NCBI RefSeq assembly: GCF_000188035.1
Contig: NZ_AEUY02000005.1
Span: 1,612,001-1,676,000, forward strand
Length of the DNA: 64,000 bases
Direction: 5' to 3'
Source: Streptococcus pseudoporcinus LQ 940-04
Lineage (GTDB): Bacteria > Bacillota > Bacilli > Lactobacillales > Streptococcaceae
The translations under genes were made by a program, and so were the position numbers. The notes under the pieces were generated by a model that was not told the DNA's origin, ran no database searches, and was given only the letters and a program-made list of their open reading frames with translations. Positions 16,765 through 27,675 of this stretch are shown here, piece after piece. Each line of letters opens with the position of its first letter. Positions within the stretch are counted from its first letter, which is position 1.

Positions 16765-16938
16765 TCCAGTACTCTCCAGCTAAATTGGTATAGCTTCAGT
16801 ATAAACCACTTTTTCTGCTAAATCAAAAGAAATCAAACGTGCTGAAAAGTGTTCGTAAGTTGCTATAATAGCTTCTTTCAAGGTTATTACATTTTCTTAT
16901 GTCCTTAAACACTCGACTGGGCTCAACCAACTGATAAG

Positions 16939-17697
16939 CTAATCTTTCTTTTTATGACTCTCCTCTTTACGGATAGCCGTCCAGTAATGAGCGACTTCTC
17001 GGTAGCCTTGGTGTTCATACATCTGACGGTTCTCCTCTTGCGAAATGAGAATAGCAGCTTGAACTCCCTGACTAGCTTCTTTTTGTAATGCAGAGCCAAC
17101 TCCTTTTCCACGGTAGGTTTCTAAAACACTAAAGTCATCCATCTCAATATGGTCACCATAATACCAAGCTGTCACATCTCCAATAATATTTTGGCCATCA
17201 CGTGCGATAAAAATCTCAGCCCCTTCTTGAGGAAGGTTGACTTGCTCCCAATCATACATTTCCTTAGCAAAATTTTCGCCGTAAATGAAACGCTGCTGAT
17301 ACTTGTAATCAAGGTAATCCCTGAAAAAATGCTTACTTAGTCTCTCAATGGTAATGGTATTAACAACTTTCTCACTAAACTTTAGGTCACTTATAGGAGC
17401 TCTAAAAATAAGATGTTTTTCAATCTCAAACTGACTAGCTTCTAAATAAGTGCTCAAGCTTTCCCTGAGCTCCTCATTTTCAGGAAAAAAGACCATTGCA
17501 TAGTCTAGAGGGTAATCTTTTTGCTCCTCTTTTAGATAGTCTAAATCTGCTATTACCTGCTCTAAAGAGGGCAGCGTCTTGTAATCAAGATAATTTGAAT
17601 AGTAACGGTTTTTTAAATGAGAATCTTTAAAATGATAAAAACGCTCCGTTTCTCGGTAAGCCTGACTATAGTCAGTTAAAATAGCTTTATAGGTCAT
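16939..17697 (-). CDS. GNAT family N-acetyltransferase
   Basis: 252 residues, with a C-terminal GNAT fold. The acetyl-CoA loop is VLETYRGKGVGSALQKEA (about residues 190-207), followed by MYEHQGYREVAHYW. The N-terminal 110 residues are a separate, less typical segment, so the protein may have a duplicated or partner domain. ATG 17697 is preferred because AAGGAAGGG lies 10 bases upstream. It lies between pyrE and the amidase gene on the same strand. The substrate cannot be deduced. Confidence 0.75.
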   Translation of the reverse strand: MTYKAILTDYSQAYRETERFYHFKDSHLKNRYYSNYLDYKTLPSLEQVIADLDYLKEEQKDYPLDYAMVFFPENEELRESLSTYLEASQFEIEKHLIFRAPISDLKFSEKVVNTITIERLSKHFFRDYLDYKYQQRFIYGENFAKEMYDWEQVNLPQEGAEIFIARDGQNIIGDVTAWYYGDHIEMDDFSVLETYRGKGVGSALQKEASQGVQAAILISQEENRQMYEHQGYREVAHYWTAIRKEESHKKKD

Positions 17698-17770
17698 ACA
17701 GAATTTCCCTTCCTTTGGTTGCATCCATTATACCAGGAGAAATGTGACTTAAATTCAAAAAGGATATTTT

Positions 17771-18403
17771 TCACTTCATCTGCCAGTTTTCTTGGTCTTC
17801 CTTAAATTTTTCCAGTAAAGCCAATCCTTCAGCGCTAATAAAGCCATTCTCTTTGGCCACTTGAATTAAGAGAGAATAGTTGGATAAGGTCTGCAGCTCA
17901 ATACCTGCCTTATGAAAATTGGCTTTGGCCTTTGGCAATTCGTAAGTGAAGATAGCAAGGACTCCAAGGACTTCTGCCCCTTCTCGCATAGCTGCGGCTG
18001 TAGCATCAAGCACTGAACCACCAGTTGAGATCAAATCTTCAATGATTACCATCTTTTGCCCTTTTTCGATATGTCCTTCCACTTGATTACCCGCGCCATG
18101 TTTTTTTGGCTTACTGCGAATATAGGCAAAAGGTAGATTCATTTTATCAGCAACGATAGCACCATGTGGGATACCTGCTGTTGCTATTCCTGCGATGATC
18201 TCTACCTGAGGATAATGCTTTTTAATGATTCCTACAAAGCCGTCCTCAATTAATGTTCGTGTTTTGGGATAAGAAAGGGTTATCCGATTATCCGTATAAA
18301 TTGGGGATTTTATGCCTGAAGCCCAGGTAAAAGGCTGCTCAGGTTTTAAATAAACAGCTTTAATCTCTAATAATTCAGCAGCAATTTGTCTAGCTAATGT
18401 CAT
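17771..18403 (-). CDS. pyrE: Orotate phosphoribosyltransferase
   Basis: 210 residues. The PRPP-binding loop reads [18 protein letters not shown] (about residues 120-137), and the flexible catalytic loop [14 protein letters not shown] is also present. It joins orotate to PRPP to give OMP in the cytosol. I set the start at ATG 18403 with AAGGAG 8 bases upstream; the frame is open upstream, but that part overlaps pyrF. It is the second gene of the pyrF-pyrE operon, 31 bases after pyrF. Confidence 0.96.
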   Translation of the reverse strand: MTLARQIAAELLEIKAVYLKPEQPFTWASGIKSPIYTDNRITLSYPKTRTLIEDGFVGIIKKHYPQVEIIAGIATAGIPHGAIVADKMNLPFAYIRSKPKKHGAGNQVEGHIEKGQKMVIIEDLISTGGSVLDATAAAMREGAEVLGVLAIFTYELPKAKANFHKAGIELQTLSNYSLLIQVAKENGFISAEGLALLEKFKEDQENWQMK

Positions 18404-18434
18404 CTTATTCTCCTTATTTCTCTTTAAAAAGCTT

Positions 18435-19127
18435 TTAGGCATTCCATTCCTGTTTAATAGCTTGATAGGCCTCAAAAGGATTTTGGGCTTGGGTGATAGG
18501 ACGACCAACGACAATGTAGTCACTACCAATCATTTTTGCTTCTTTAGGCGTCATCACGCGCTTTTGATCCCCAACCTCTGCTCCTTGAGGCCGGATACCT
18601 GGCGTTACGCAGATAAAGCCTTCTGGTGTTACTTCCTTAATGGCTGTCACTTCATGAGCCGAACAAACCACGCCATCAAGTTGAGCATTGACTGCTCCTT
18701 TAGTATAATGACGAACCGACTCAAGTAATGACGTTTGAATGTTCTGATTCTGACGCATCTCTTCTTCACTGGTTGAAGTTAATTGAGTAACAGCAATTAA
18801 ACGTGTCCCTTGACCAAGTCCCTGACGTGCCTCTTTCAGCATCTCTATGCCACCAGCAGCATGTACAGTAGTCATATCAATCCCCATTTTAGCCAGTACT
18901 TCCATAGTAGCTTTAACTGTATGAGGAATATCATGTAATTTTAAATCAAGAAAAATACTATGTCCTAAAGACTTAAGATAGCGAACTATTTCTGGACCAA
19001 CAGCATAATAGAGTTCCATTCCAACTTTGACGTATAATTTCTCCTCTTCTGGGAAATGCTTTAAGAAAACCTTGACTTCCTCCAAATTGGGGAAATCTAG
19101 TGCAATAATGGGACCTTTTTCAGACAT
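18435..19127 (-). CDS. pyrF: Orotidine 5'-phosphate decarboxylase
   Basis: 230 residues, complete TIM-barrel. The catalytic DxKxxD array is seen in [13 protein letters not shown] (about residues 60-72), and the phosphate-gripping VTPGIRPQG and [10 protein letters not shown] segments follow. It converts OMP to UMP, the last step of de novo UMP synthesis. GAGAGGAAG precedes ATG. It is the first gene after a PyrR attenuator and shares the transcript with pyrE. Confidence 0.96.
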   Translation of the reverse strand: MSEKGPIIALDFPNLEEVKVFLKHFPEEEKLYVKVGMELYYAVGPEIVRYLKSLGHSIFLDLKLHDIPHTVKATMEVLAKMGIDMTTVHAAGGIEMLKEARQGLGQGTRLIAVTQLTSTSEEEMRQNQNIQTSLLESVRHYTKGAVNAQLDGVVCSAHEVTAIKEVTPEGFICVTPGIRPQGAEVGDQKRVMTPKEAKMIGSDYIVVGRPITQAQNPFEAYQAIKQEWNA

Positions 19128-19144
19128 TTAACTTCCTCTCTATA

Positions 19145-19245
19145 CAAAAAAACCTTACTCACAGAGAGTAAGGTCACAGAAAATAAAGAGCAAACCGCTC
19201 CTACTTTTACGATGTTAACCTTGAAGCCTCTCTGGACTTTTTAAA
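19145..19245 (-). promoter_or_regulatory. PyrR-dependent transcription attenuator of pyrF-pyrE
   Basis: On the minus strand the leader contains AGTCCAGAGAGGCTT (19224-19238), matching the PyrR binding-loop consensus ARUCCNGNGAGGYU. A terminator follows (ACCTTACTC / GAGTAAGGT, 19152-19174) with seven T (19145-19151), just before pyrF. When UMP is abundant, PyrR binding should favour this terminator. The pyrR gene is not in the window. Confidence 0.92.
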
Positions 19246-19262
19246 GGTATATTATTTCTGTT

Positions 19263-19291
19263 ATTATATCTTATTTAAAAACAGGTGTCAA
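19263..19291 (-). promoter_or_regulatory. Consensus promoter of pyrF-pyrE
   Basis: Minus-strand TTGACA (19286-19291), a 17-base spacer and TATAAT (19263-19268) give a perfect sigma-A promoter. The high basal strength fits control by downstream attenuation. Confidence 0.92.
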
Positions 19292-19379
19292 AGTAAATGG
19301 TTAACTTTCTAACAAAAATCATAGATAAAGATGTCTGTGGGCTAGTAAAAAAGCCCTGCTGAAAAGCAAGACTTGATGT

Positions 19380-19940
19380 TTATCCTTGTATATGTTCAGG
19401 ACTAAACTGAGTTTCAGGAGCCATCTGTTTTGGACTGTGGTAGTGCTTACGAAAGGCCTCTTCTTCAATATTAACCATCTTGATTTGCTCATAAAGAACT
19501 GGTGGTACAGGTACTTCTTTTAAGGACATTGAGATGATTTTTAAAGAAGAAAAAACATCAATCAAGACTCCAAAGACCCGAATCCGCTTATCGCCCAGAA
19601 TAGCTTGAAAAACTTCCTTAGATTGACACAAGGAAATTAAATCGTCCAGACCTTTGACCCATTTATCAACAATCTGAAGGGTTTTATTCATTAATTTGAA
19701 AGCTTTTTCTTCGTACCAAAAAGTGGATTCAATTAAGCGTTGCTGAAAGTCTAAGCCATTAATAGCGGCTACAATATCTCCTAGCTCAGACTGTACTAGA
19801 GCAGGCGGAAAACTTTCTCCCAAAATAGAAGGTGTTTTCTCGACCAGTAATAATTCATCTTTAAAGAGTGTCAAATAGTGAATACTGACCAATAATTTTT
19901 GAATTAAAACTTTGTGACCATCTTGTTCAGTTACACTCAT
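19380..19940 (-). CDS. Hypothetical protein (helical, 186 residues)
   Basis: I do not recognise a family. The protein is soluble, with no signal or membrane segment, and mostly helical (QKLLVSIHYLTLFKDELLLV, AFKLMNKTLQIVDKWVKGL). It ends with a flexible Pro/Gln-rich tail (SPKQMAPETQFSPEHIQG). ATG 19940 has AAAGGATGG 5 bases upstream and its own promoter. It lies between the capsule locus and pyrF on the same strand. It could be a streptococcus-specific housekeeping protein rather than a capsule gene. Confidence 0.7.
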   Translation of the reverse strand: MSVTEQDGHKVLIQKLLVSIHYLTLFKDELLLVEKTPSILGESFPPALVQSELGDIVAAINGLDFQQRLIESTFWYEEKAFKLMNKTLQIVDKWVKGLDDLISLCQSKEVFQAILGDKRIRVFGVLIDVFSSLKIISMSLKEVPVPPVLYEQIKMVNIEEEAFRKHYHSPKQMAPETQFSPEHIQG

Positions 19941-19986
19941 ACGACACCATCCTTTACCATACACTTCGCTCAAAAACTATATTATA

Positions 19987-20015
19987 AATATAACACAAGA
20001 AAATTAAAAGGGCAA
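19987..20015 (-). promoter_or_regulatory. Promoter of the 186-residue hypothetical protein
   Basis: Minus-strand TTGCCC (20010-20015), 17 bases, then TATATT (19987-19992) with an upstream TG. It lies about 45 bases before the start codon. Confidence 0.6.
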
Positions 20016-20051
20016 CGCTAATGCATAATAATTAAGGGATAAAAACAAGCT

Positions 20052-21287
20052 TTAATCACGGTGAAATAAGTCTCTCGTATATACCTTATGTTTAACATCA
20101 TCCAAGCTTGAATCATAACGATTGGCAATAATAGCTTGTGATTTTGCTTTAAATTCAACTAAATCATTGATAATTTGACTTCCGAAAAAAGTAACTGATT
20201 GATCTAGACTTGGTTCAAAAATAATAACTTTAGCGCCTTTGGCCTTTATGCGTTTCATAATCCCTTGGATAGAAGATTGTCTAAAATTATCGCTGTTGCT
20301 CTTCATGGTTAGACGGTAAACACCGATAATAACTTCTTTCTCCTTTTCTGGATTAAAGTCGCTAGATCCTTGGTAAGCACCAGCCATCTCAAGTACTCTA
20401 TCTGCAATATAATCTTTACGGGTACGATTACTATCAACAATAGCTGTCATCATATTTTGTGGCACATCTTTATAGTTAGCCAAGAGCTGCTTAGTGTCCT
20501 TAGGCAGACAGTAACCACCATAACCAAATGATGGGTTATTATAGTGACTACCAATCCGTGGATCCAAACCAACCCCGTCAATAATTGACTTGGTATCCAA
20601 ACCTTTACTTTCAGCATAAGTGTCTAACTCATTGAAATAAGACACTCTTAGAGCAAGATAAGTATTTGAAAAGAGCTTAACAGCTTCTGCTTCCGTAAAT
20701 CCCATAATTAAAGTATCGATATCTTCTTTAATAGCTCCCTCTTGCAACAAGTTAGCAAAGGCAATCGCCTTTTCAGTCAAGTTAGAGTCAGCTTTATCTG
20801 TTCCCACTATAATCCGACTGGGGTATAAGTTGTCATACAAAGCGCGAGATTCTCTTAAAAACTCAGGACTGAAAATGATATTTGCTGTATGATATTTTTC
20901 TCTAACACTTTCTGTATAACCAACTGGAATGGTTGACTTAATCACCATAATAGCATCTTTATTGACAGCCAAAACAGCTTCAATAACTGACTCTACGGCA
21001 CTAGTATCAAAGAAATCACGCTTACTATCATAATTAGTTGGCGCAGCAATAATAACAAATTCTGCATCTGCATAAGCCTCATGAGCAACCAAAGTTGCTT
21101 TCAAATGCAATTTCTTTGTCGCTAAAAACTCTTCAATTTCTTTATCCTGAATAGGAGATTGTTTATGATTAATCATCTCCACTTTTTCAGGAACAATATC
21201 AACCGCTGTTACCTGGTGATGTTGTGCCAATAGGACTGCCATTGAAAGACCAACATAACCAGTACCAGCTACCGCAATTTTTTTCAT
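20052..21287 (-). CDS. ugd: UDP-glucose 6-dehydrogenase (nucleotide-sugar dehydrogenase)
   Basis: 411 residues. The NAD fold starts [13 protein letters not shown], the STIPVGYTE strand lies near residue 118, and the thioester cysteine is C260 in [11 protein letters not shown]. The length and motifs match the HasB/Ugd group, which oxidises UDP-glucose to UDP-glucuronate. It is the last gene of the capsule cluster and overlaps the flippase stop by 4 bases (ATGA), so it should be translated with it. It is less AT-rich than the genes just upstream. The product implies uronic acid in the capsule. Confidence 0.92.
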   Translation of the reverse strand: MKKIAVAGTGYVGLSMAVLLAQHHQVTAVDIVPEKVEMINHKQSPIQDKEIEEFLATKKLHLKATLVAHEAYADAEFVIIAAPTNYDSKRDFFDTSAVESVIEAVLAVNKDAIMVIKSTIPVGYTESVREKYHTANIIFSPEFLRESRALYDNLYPSRIIVGTDKADSNLTEKAIAFANLLQEGAIKEDIDTLIMGFTEAEAVKLFSNTYLALRVSYFNELDTYAESKGLDTKSIIDGVGLDPRIGSHYNNPSFGYGGYCLPKDTKQLLANYKDVPQNMMTAIVDSNRTRKDYIADRVLEMAGAYQGSSDFNPEKEKEVIIGVYRLTMKSNSDNFRQSSIQGIMKRIKAKGAKVIIFEPSLDQSVTFFGSQIINDLVEFKAKSQAIIANRYDSSLDDVKHKVYTRDLFHRD

Positions 21288-22693
21288 CTACTAAATCCTT
21301 TTATATTTTTTAGTGAATTAATCACACCTGGATTAATAATGACTAATGATATTCCAAATAAAACTAGATAACTTAACAAACCTAAAATCCAATTTTGAAT
21401 TAAAGATGTTAAATAGAAAATTGTTGTAAAAGCTAAAATCATTGTCAAATTAATTTTAGTATTCAAATTCAATTCTTTTGAGAGATACCTATCAACTACA
21501 ACATACCAAATTAATACAGTAACAACTGAAGATGCCGCAATTGCTATCGGTGTTTTCCAAATAAGATAAGCTAATAAATTTAGAACAATGGATAGAACCA
21601 AAATGACGATACTTCTATTAAAATAGACAACGCTTTTTCCAAGAGTCTTGAAATAATTATTGATAATAACGGTAATTGTTGTTGTTATCGGCAGAGTTGG
21701 AAAAATAACTCTAAAAATAAAAAGCGAATCTATATACTTTGGTAATATTGATCTTATTAATACTCTCATTGGAAAGTAAAAACTAAGCATCATAAAAACT
21801 ATAGAAACTGAAAGAAATGTAAACTTTTGATATTTATCTCCAATTTTAGTCACATCAGATCTCTTTAAACTTGGATACAAAACAGTTGAGAATGCAGCTG
21901 TTGCTAATGTAAGGATTGACAACAAATTAAAGGCAAAAGCATAAATTGCATATATTTTATTAGAGAATAGAATATTAACAAATTGTCTATCTAAAGTTAA
22001 TATCAAAGTTGAAATTAAATTGGCAAACATCAAAGGAATACCAATTTTTGAAAACTGCTTAACTGCAGCTATTGTTTCATTCAAAGGTGTAGACTTCCCA
22101 AAAATTATCTCACGGTAGAGATAAATATACCAAACGGTAATGATAAAGTTTGCAATGATTACAAAAATGATATAGACTTTAAAATTCACACTTAATCCGT
22201 AGTGTTTAAATAAATATAACAATACGACTGTTAATATGTTAAAAATAGATTGGGCAATCTTTATAATTGAATATTCTTTAAATCGTTGAGTAATTTCTGA
22301 AATTTGTCTGAAATAACCGATTATGTTTAAAGATATCATATTAATTATCAAAGAAATGATAATAAACTCACTATTACCACTTCTTTCTAAAAGTGCTAAT
22401 AGTAATAAGGGAATAGAGAATAAAATATGTACAATTAGATACCATCTAAAATAACTTCTAAAATCTTCTTTCTCTAATTCTTCGTAATCATTACCGCCAT
22501 ATTTTAAAATAATTCCGTCAATAATCCCGATACTAAATAAACCTAGATATGTTAAATATAAAGTAAACGTTTTAAAGTATCCAAAATCATCTATCGTAAG
22601 AATCATTGGTAATACTAAACCTACTAATAGTCCAGAAAATACAGTAAATGCGTTACTCATCAATACTGCAAGTAGATTTTTTAAAAATTTCAT
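21284..22693 (-). CDS. Wzx-type polysaccharide flippase
   Basis: 469 residues with about 12 to 14 membrane helices in the MOP/oligosaccharide exporter pattern. It begins [32 protein letters not shown], and helix pairs occur throughout. It should move the lipid-linked repeat unit across the membrane for Wzy. It starts right after the wzy stop codon and overlaps ugd by 4 bases. The coding sequence is strongly AT-rich. Confidence 0.85.
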   Translation of the reverse strand: MKFLKNLLAVLMSNAFTVFSGLLVGLVLPMILTIDDFGYFKTFTLYLTYLGLFSIGIIDGIILKYGGNDYEELEKEDFRSYFRWYLIVHILFSIPLLLLALLERSGNSEFIIISLIINMISLNIIGYFRQISEITQRFKEYSIIKIAQSIFNILTVVLLYLFKHYGLSVNFKVYIIFVIIANFIITVWYIYLYREIIFGKSTPLNETIAAVKQFSKIGIPLMFANLISTLILTLDRQFVNILFSNKIYAIYAFAFNLLSILTLATAAFSTVLYPSLKRSDVTKIGDKYQKFTFLSVSIVFMMLSFYFPMRVLIRSILPKYIDSLFIFRVIFPTLPITTTITVIINNYFKTLGKSVVYFNRSIVILVLSIVLNLLAYLIWKTPIAIAASSVVTVLIWYVVVDRYLSKELNLNTKINLTMILAFTTIFYLTSLIQNWILGLLSYLVLFGISLVIINPGVINSLKNIKGFSR

Positions 22694-23914
22694 TTAATAG
22701 TAAACCCTTTTCTTTCTCACAACAAAATGTACTTTTTCAAAAATAAATTTTATAATTAAGTAAATAATCAAGGTTGCAATAATCGAATAAACTTTAGTTC
22801 TACCAATTGTAAACACACCTTGAAGTAACAACTTGTAATACCCTAATAAGATGAAACTATCACTAATGTGAAATTGTTTTTTATTAACTACAAGTGTAAA
22901 TAAAATACCACACATTATCCCGATAAGAATTGTTCCAACATAGCCCCAGTCAGCATAAAGCCAACCTAAAAAAGTATAAAATCCACGCACCCAAATTCCA
23001 AGTTGATCAGAAAATTTTACACCTCCTGATAGTACACCAAAAGCATACTCACCTAGCATTGGTTTACGAATCGTGTTTACTTCTAGACCAAACATGTAAG
23101 GAGTTTGACCAAAATAATAGATAAGTGAACTTACAGCTGATGAAGAGAATCTCGAAATCGTAACCGAAATTAAATAAGGAATACTAGTAACAATTGTCAA
23201 AAGAAAAATAAGATTAATATATTTTCTACTCTTTTTATTAATATCCTGGTAGAAAAAAACATATAAGGTACCAATGAACATAATAAAGATAGCCATCATA
23301 CCTCGAGAAGAAACATACATATCTATACAAAACTCAGTTAGTCCAACCATTATTAACAGTATTGAACCAAGCGTATACCTGTTGTTTGTTCTTAGTAAAT
23401 TAAATCCAACAATAATTGCTAATAATTGAGTGTAATTTGTAAAAAGTATGGAAAACTTTTCAAAAATATTATTATAAGGAATGACTGCTTGATCTGAATT
23501 CATGACCAAACGATTACTTGCCCATTGTCCAGACGTAATAAGTGGAATAATTTTTCCAAGATAAACAAATACTGTAACAACTGCAAAGAAAAGAAATATT
23601 TTTGCAAAAATAATATAGTTTTCATGCATTTCTTTATCAATTTTTGCAGCATTGAATGACTTACTTTTACTGATAAAAGGAAAGAAAAACAAAATGAAAG
23701 CAACCACCATAAAAGTTACAAGGTCATATGTAATATTGCTGGAATCAAGAACGTAACTGTACTTAAGATATCCTCTAGTTGGAACTAATAACGTTATCAA
23801 AGATATAGCAAAATAAATGAAAACTAAGGCCAAACCTAATAAATTCGTTCTATTTATTATACATCCTAATAATAAAGTCCCTAACATAATTGAATACAAA
23901 ATAATAGGTGTCAT
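22694..23914 (-). CDS. Wzy-type capsule polymerase
   Basis: 406 residues with about 10 to 11 membrane helices and a large external loop between residues 255 and 310 (including [18 protein letters not shown]). This is the pattern of O-antigen/capsule polymerases, which share little sequence. Its position beside the flippase supports the call. It would join repeat units on the outer face of the membrane. Its ATG overlaps the TGA of the acetyltransferase gene (ATGA). Confidence 0.8.
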   Translation of the reverse strand: MTPIILYSIMLGTLLLGCIINRTNLLGLALVFIYFAISLITLLVPTRGYLKYSYVLDSSNITYDLVTFMVVAFILFFFPFISKSKSFNAAKIDKEMHENYIIFAKIFLFFAVVTVFVYLGKIIPLITSGQWASNRLVMNSDQAVIPYNNIFEKFSILFTNYTQLLAIIVGFNLLRTNNRYTLGSILLIMVGLTEFCIDMYVSSRGMMAIFIMFIGTLYVFFYQDINKKSRKYINLIFLLTIVTSIPYLISVTISRFSSSAVSSLIYYFGQTPYMFGLEVNTIRKPMLGEYAFGVLSGGVKFSDQLGIWVRGFYTFLGWLYADWGYVGTILIGIMCGILFTLVVNKKQFHISDSFILLGYYKLLLQGVFTIGRTKVYSIIATLIIYLIIKFIFEKVHFVVRKKRVYY

Positions 23915-24555
23915 TTCAACTCTTTCTCATCTATTTTATTAATCAGATTCTCTAATTTAGGTAAGTTTGGATTTTTATCTAAATCAGAATAAAATAATTC
24001 AATATTTTCTCTAACAGTATTTTCCGATAATTTAGAATAGTCAAGTTTCATTAATAAATGGGAAATTTTATCAGAAAACCGTTTTTTAATCAATTTAGCA
24101 GGCACTCCACCATAAATTGTATAAGGTGGAACATCTTTTGTAACAACTGATCCAGCAGCAATAACTGCCCCCTTTCCAATTGTGACACCAGATAAAATAA
24201 TGGCATTCGTTCCAATCCATACATCATCCTCAATTATTATGTCACCATTTGAAACTGCTTCATATTTTTCATTTAGAAATCTAACTCTAAATGGGTATGT
24301 CGAAATCTTATTCGTTAAATGCTCTCCGCATACAATAAATTGAACATTGGGTGCAATACTACAAAAGTGACCAATCTTTAACTTATAATTATCTGAATGA
24401 TTAATGATATTTAAAACCCCATATGTAAATTTTCCAACTGAAATTAAATGATAATTTGAAACAGAACCTAAAACTGTCTTATTATGACTATTAGCTTTAC
24501 GCCATTCCCTTTGGTTTTTAAATTTAGCATATCTACTTATAAAAAGATTAATCAT
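23911..24555 (-). CDS. Hexapeptide-repeat O-acetyltransferase (CatB/LbH type)
   Basis: 214 residues with left-handed beta-helix repeats ([36 protein letters not shown], about residues 108-143) and the C-terminal [13 protein letters not shown] typical of CatB-like xenobiotic or sugar acetyltransferases. It likely acetylates a capsule sugar. ATG 24555 has GAGGAAA 4 bases upstream and overlaps the preceding gene by 8 bases. A TTG four codons earlier lacks a spaced ribosome site. Confidence 0.85.
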   Translation of the reverse strand: MINLFISRYAKFKNQREWRKANSHNKTVLGSVSNYHLISVGKFTYGVLNIINHSDNYKLKIGHFCSIAPNVQFIVCGEHLTNKISTYPFRVRFLNEKYEAVSNGDIIIEDDVWIGTNAIILSGVTIGKGAVIAAGSVVTKDVPPYTIYGGVPAKLIKKRFSDKISHLLMKLDYSKLSENTVRENIELFYSDLDKNPNLPKLENLINKIDEKELK

Positions 24556-25627
24556 AAATTTCCTCAATCGACTTTTTAACTGCTTCTAAGTAGCCAAGAC
24601 CATATTTTAAATCTGGCTCTAAATGGTTACCTTCCCCCCATTCATTCCAAGATTTAATTATAACTTGTTGCTTCGATCTTGGCTTTGATCTCACTGTTTT
24701 TACAGTCTCTTTTAAGAGGTCAGCAAAATATTTTGGTTTTGCATTATCTAAAATCATTGCATTATTTCCAGAACGTGGAGAATGATCCCAGTTTGGAGCA
24801 ACTACCGGAATGACATTTTCATCTTTTGCTGAATCATCAATCATATATTTAATTGCTTCTTTATATTTAAATACTGTCGGTCTTCTGAAAACTTTTCTTT
24901 TGATAAGTTGCAATACCTTAGAAATCGTTGTAAGCTCGTGATGAATATTTAAAGTGTTATCTTCGAAGACTGCATCAACTCCAATACTCATTATCTTGTC
25001 TTTATTAACTCCCGACATATCTTTACCGACAAAATAAAAGTCACTTAATCCTTCTTTTTTTGCAAGGTTACGCCAAGTATTAATAAAGCTAACAATTTCT
25101 TCATCCGCTAAAGGACTGTATATAATAAAGAATAATTTACCTTCAACTTTATAATATCGTTCATCTTTAAAGATATCTAAGTAAGTGTAAAAATATTTTT
25201 TATAGTCTTCGACTCCTAGATACTTTTGCTCAACTAAGAGCTCATTCGATCCTTTTTTATCCCATTGTTTCTTTTCCCAAGAGTGATTTGCCCAACCCAA
25301 GCAAAATGGAAAATTGATTTCTTTATCATTATAAACTTCTCTTATTGGATTTTGAAGTAGTTCTACTCCATCTCCAAACCAATAATTCCAATAACAAAAT
25401 GCAGTGAGTCCATAATCTTTCGCAAGTTTTGCTTGCTCTTGTCTTGTTTCTTTTACTCGTAAATCATAAAACCCTAAATCAGCTGGTACGTGCGGTTGAT
25501 AGTGATTTTGATATAAAGGTTTTGCTTTTGCAACATTGGTCCATTCAGTAAATCCTTTACCATACCACTTATCATTTTCTGGAACAGGATGGAATTGTGG
25601 TAAATAGAATGCAATATATTCTACCAT
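24548..25627 (-). CDS. WbsX-like (GH99-like domain) polysaccharide protein
   Basis: 359 residues. The N-terminus [24 protein letters not shown] and the later [25 protein letters not shown] and [14 protein letters not shown] segments are typical of the WbsX family found in O-antigen and capsule loci, sometimes fused to glycosyltransferases. The fold resembles GH99 hydrolases. Its role in assembly is not established, and it may act as a glycosyltransferase or modify chains. It has no signal peptide, so it works in the cytosol. GAGAGGAT precedes ATG. Confidence 0.8.
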   Translation of the reverse strand: MVEYIAFYLPQFHPVPENDKWYGKGFTEWTNVAKAKPLYQNHYQPHVPADLGFYDLRVKETRQEQAKLAKDYGLTAFCYWNYWFGDGVELLQNPIREVYNDKEINFPFCLGWANHSWEKKQWDKKGSNELLVEQKYLGVEDYKKYFYTYLDIFKDERYYKVEGKLFFIIYSPLADEEIVSFINTWRNLAKKEGLSDFYFVGKDMSGVNKDKIMSIGVDAVFEDNTLNIHHELTTISKVLQLIKRKVFRRPTVFKYKEAIKYMIDDSAKDENVIPVVAPNWDHSPRSGNNAMILDNAKPKYFADLLKETVKTVRSKPRSKQQVIIKSWNEWGEGNHLEPDLKYGLGYLEAVKKSIEEIYD

Positions 25628-25639
25628 ACTATCCTCTCA

Positions 25640-26566
25640 TTAATCTTTCTTTGAAATGAATGTTTTAAATTCATCATAATCTCTTATATAATCATTTTCA
25701 TCGTAATATTCTGATGCAGCAACACATAGGACAGAATCTTTTTCTAGCCAAAGCATTTCTCTCCAAACAGGTTTATTGATAATAATACCAATTGATGGAT
25801 CAGATAGTTCAATTTCTTCTCTACCATTTTCATCTTCTAGAATTAATTGAATTCTACCATAAGGACAAAACAGCATTTGCTCTAAATTTTTGTGAGCATG
25901 ATATCCTCTTCTAATCCCTTCAGGAACTTTTGAAATAAAATAAATTCTTTTCATATCAAATGGTAAATCGTTCTTTCCTTCAAAGAAAGATAATTCCCCC
26001 GCGCCTAAAGTAGAAATTGTCTTCAAATTAATAACAGGACACCCAGAGACAACTTCTCTTTTATCAATAATATCTCCTTTTAATACTGAAAACCAAACAA
26101 GGTCTTCAATAGTAGAGTATCTTTCTTTTAATTCAGTTGGTACATCTAATACTTCATGAAAATTATGTTTAGTGTAAAATCTTAAAGCTCTACTATTACT
26201 TCTTGAAACACACCAATACACACACTCCAAACCATATTTATCAAAAGCTTGGTTTAATATTTCTTTCATTCCATACCATGAATATCCATGACCCATAGCA
26301 GCTCTACGAACAGAGATTGCTAATTCTGCAGCCTTAACTTCTAAATTAACATGTTTTAAACTAACTGTACCCATGTACTCATCGGTATCATTTGAAATTG
26401 CTAAATGAATATTTTCTTTATCGCTAAAACTCTGTTCAATAAAGTCTTCAGCATCTTTTATAGTCTTATTTTTGAAATTAGAGAATAGATTTTGGGTAAC
26501 ATTCTCATCATGCATCCATTCCAACATATTAGAAGAATCTTCAATTTTCAATTTTCTAAGGTACAT
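25640..26566 (-). CDS. Fusion: GNAT acetyltransferase + sugar 3,4-ketoisomerase (FdtA/QdtA-type cupin)
   Basis: 308 residues in two domains. Residues 1 to about 150 form a GNAT fold (MYLRKLKIEDSSNMLEWM; ISVRRAAMGHGYSWYGMKEIL; ALRFYTKHNFHEV). Residues from about 170 to 308 form a WxcM/FdtA cupin (RIYFISKVPEGIRRGYHAHKNLEQML; PVWREMLWLEKDSVLCVAASEYYDENDYIRDYDEF). The cupin should convert dTDP-4-keto-6-deoxyglucose to its 3-keto isomer. The neighbouring aminotransferase then adds an amino group that the GNAT half could acetylate. The outcome would be dTDP-Fuc3NAc or Qui3NAc. dTDP-glucose and RmlB must come from elsewhere in the genome. Confidence 0.85.
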   Translation of the reverse strand: MYLRKLKIEDSSNMLEWMHDENVTQNLFSNFKNKTIKDAEDFIEQSFSDKENIHLAISNDTDEYMGTVSLKHVNLEVKAAELAISVRRAAMGHGYSWYGMKEILNQAFDKYGLECVYWCVSRSNSRALRFYTKHNFHEVLDVPTELKERYSTIEDLVWFSVLKGDIIDKREVVSGCPVINLKTISTLGAGELSFFEGKNDLPFDMKRIYFISKVPEGIRRGYHAHKNLEQMLFCPYGRIQLILEDENGREEIELSDPSIGIIINKPVWREMLWLEKDSVLCVAASEYYDENDYIRDYDEFKTFISKKD

Positions 26567-26577
26567 ATTAAATTCTC

Positions 26578-27675
26578 CTAATTAAAATTATTCAATGTAG
26601 TAATAACATAGCCAATTTCTTCATCAGTCATGCCATAATAAATTGGAATACTAATTTGAGTATCACTTATTAACTCAGCAACTGGAAAATCACCTTTTTT
26701 ATATCCTAAATCTGAATAACATTCTTGTAAATGCACAGGAATAGGATAATGTCTATTCGTTGAAATTCCATTTTCATTCAAGAAACTTTCAAGTTCCGTT
26801 CGACGCTCTGATCTTATCGAAAAAACATGCCAAACATGACCATGTTCCTCAGGAACAGAAGGTAATACAATATTTTCATTCGTAATTTCATTAAGATATC
26901 TCTGAGCAATAACGTTTCTATTTTGATTCATTTTATCAAGGATTTGCAATTTCGCCAATAAGAATGCAGCTTGTAATTCATCAAGGCGTGAATTATTCCC
27001 TTTATAAATATGATGATATTTATAAAGGGAACCATAGTTTGCATAAGTTCTAACTTTGTCAATTAATTCTTTAGTATTACCTACAACACCACCAGCATCA
27101 CCTAATGCACCCAAATTTTTCCCTGGATAAAAACTGAATCCTGATAAATCACCAAACGACCCTACTTTTTTACCTTTATAAGTTGCACCGTGCGCTTGAG
27201 CACAATCTTCGATAATATATAAATTATATTTATCGGCTAATTCCTTTATACCATCCATATCACATGGTAAACCATATAAATGGACTGGCATAATTGCCTT
27301 AGTATTTCCTGAAATCTGTGATTCAATTTTTGAAACATCAATATTAAATGTTTCTAGATCAGGATCAACTAAAACTGCTTTTGCACCTACATAAGAAACA
27401 GCTAAAGCCGAAGCAATATATGTATTGGCAGGAACAATAACCTCATCTCCTTCTCCTATCCCCAATGCTTTCAAAGCTAACATAAGAGCATCTAAACCAT
27501 TTCCAACTCCGACACAATAATCTGTATTACAATATTTAGCAAATGCTTCCTCAAAGCCCTTATCTTCTTGACCACTAATGTACCAACTACTTTTTAATAC
27601 TCTTTCAAAAGCATTATGTAATTCATCATTAAGTTCAGTTTCCATTGGTAAAAAGCTAACAAATGGTATTTTCAT
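26578..27675 (-). CDS. dTDP-3-keto-6-deoxyhexose aminotransferase (FdtB/QdtB-type, DegT family)
   Basis: 365 residues, full length. PLP motifs include [37 protein letters not shown], and the lysine in [17 protein letters not shown] (about residue 187). The [14 protein letters not shown] wording is that of FdtB/QdtB enzymes, which aminate C3 of a dTDP-3-keto-6-deoxyhexose. It lies directly before the GNAT-ketoisomerase fusion, with 11 bases between, so the three activities are encoded together. It overlaps the preceding glycosyltransferase by 20 bases. Confidence 0.85.
   Translation of the reverse strand: MKIPFVSFLPMETELNDELHNAFERVLKSSWYISGQEDKGFEEAFAKYCNTDYCVGVGNGLDALMLALKALGIGEGDEVIVPANTYIASALAVSYVGAKAVLVDPDLETFNIDVSKIESQISGNTKAIMPVHLYGLPCDMDGIKELADKYNLYIIEDCAQAHGATYKGKKVGSFGDLSGFSFYPGKNLGALGDAGGVVGNTKELIDKVRTYANYGSLYKYHHIYKGNNSRLDELQAAFLLAKLQILDKMNQNRNVIAQRYLNEITNENIVLPSVPEEHGHVWHVFSIRSERRTELESFLNENGISTNRHYPIPVHLQECYSDLGYKKGDFPVAELISDTQISIPIYYGMTDEEIGYVITTLNNFN

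Noticed and set aside
19330-19380. Terminator after the 186-residue hypothetical gene
   Set aside because: The possible stem (TGCT/AGCA with outer AAG/CTT) is interrupted by three mismatches and is too weak to support.
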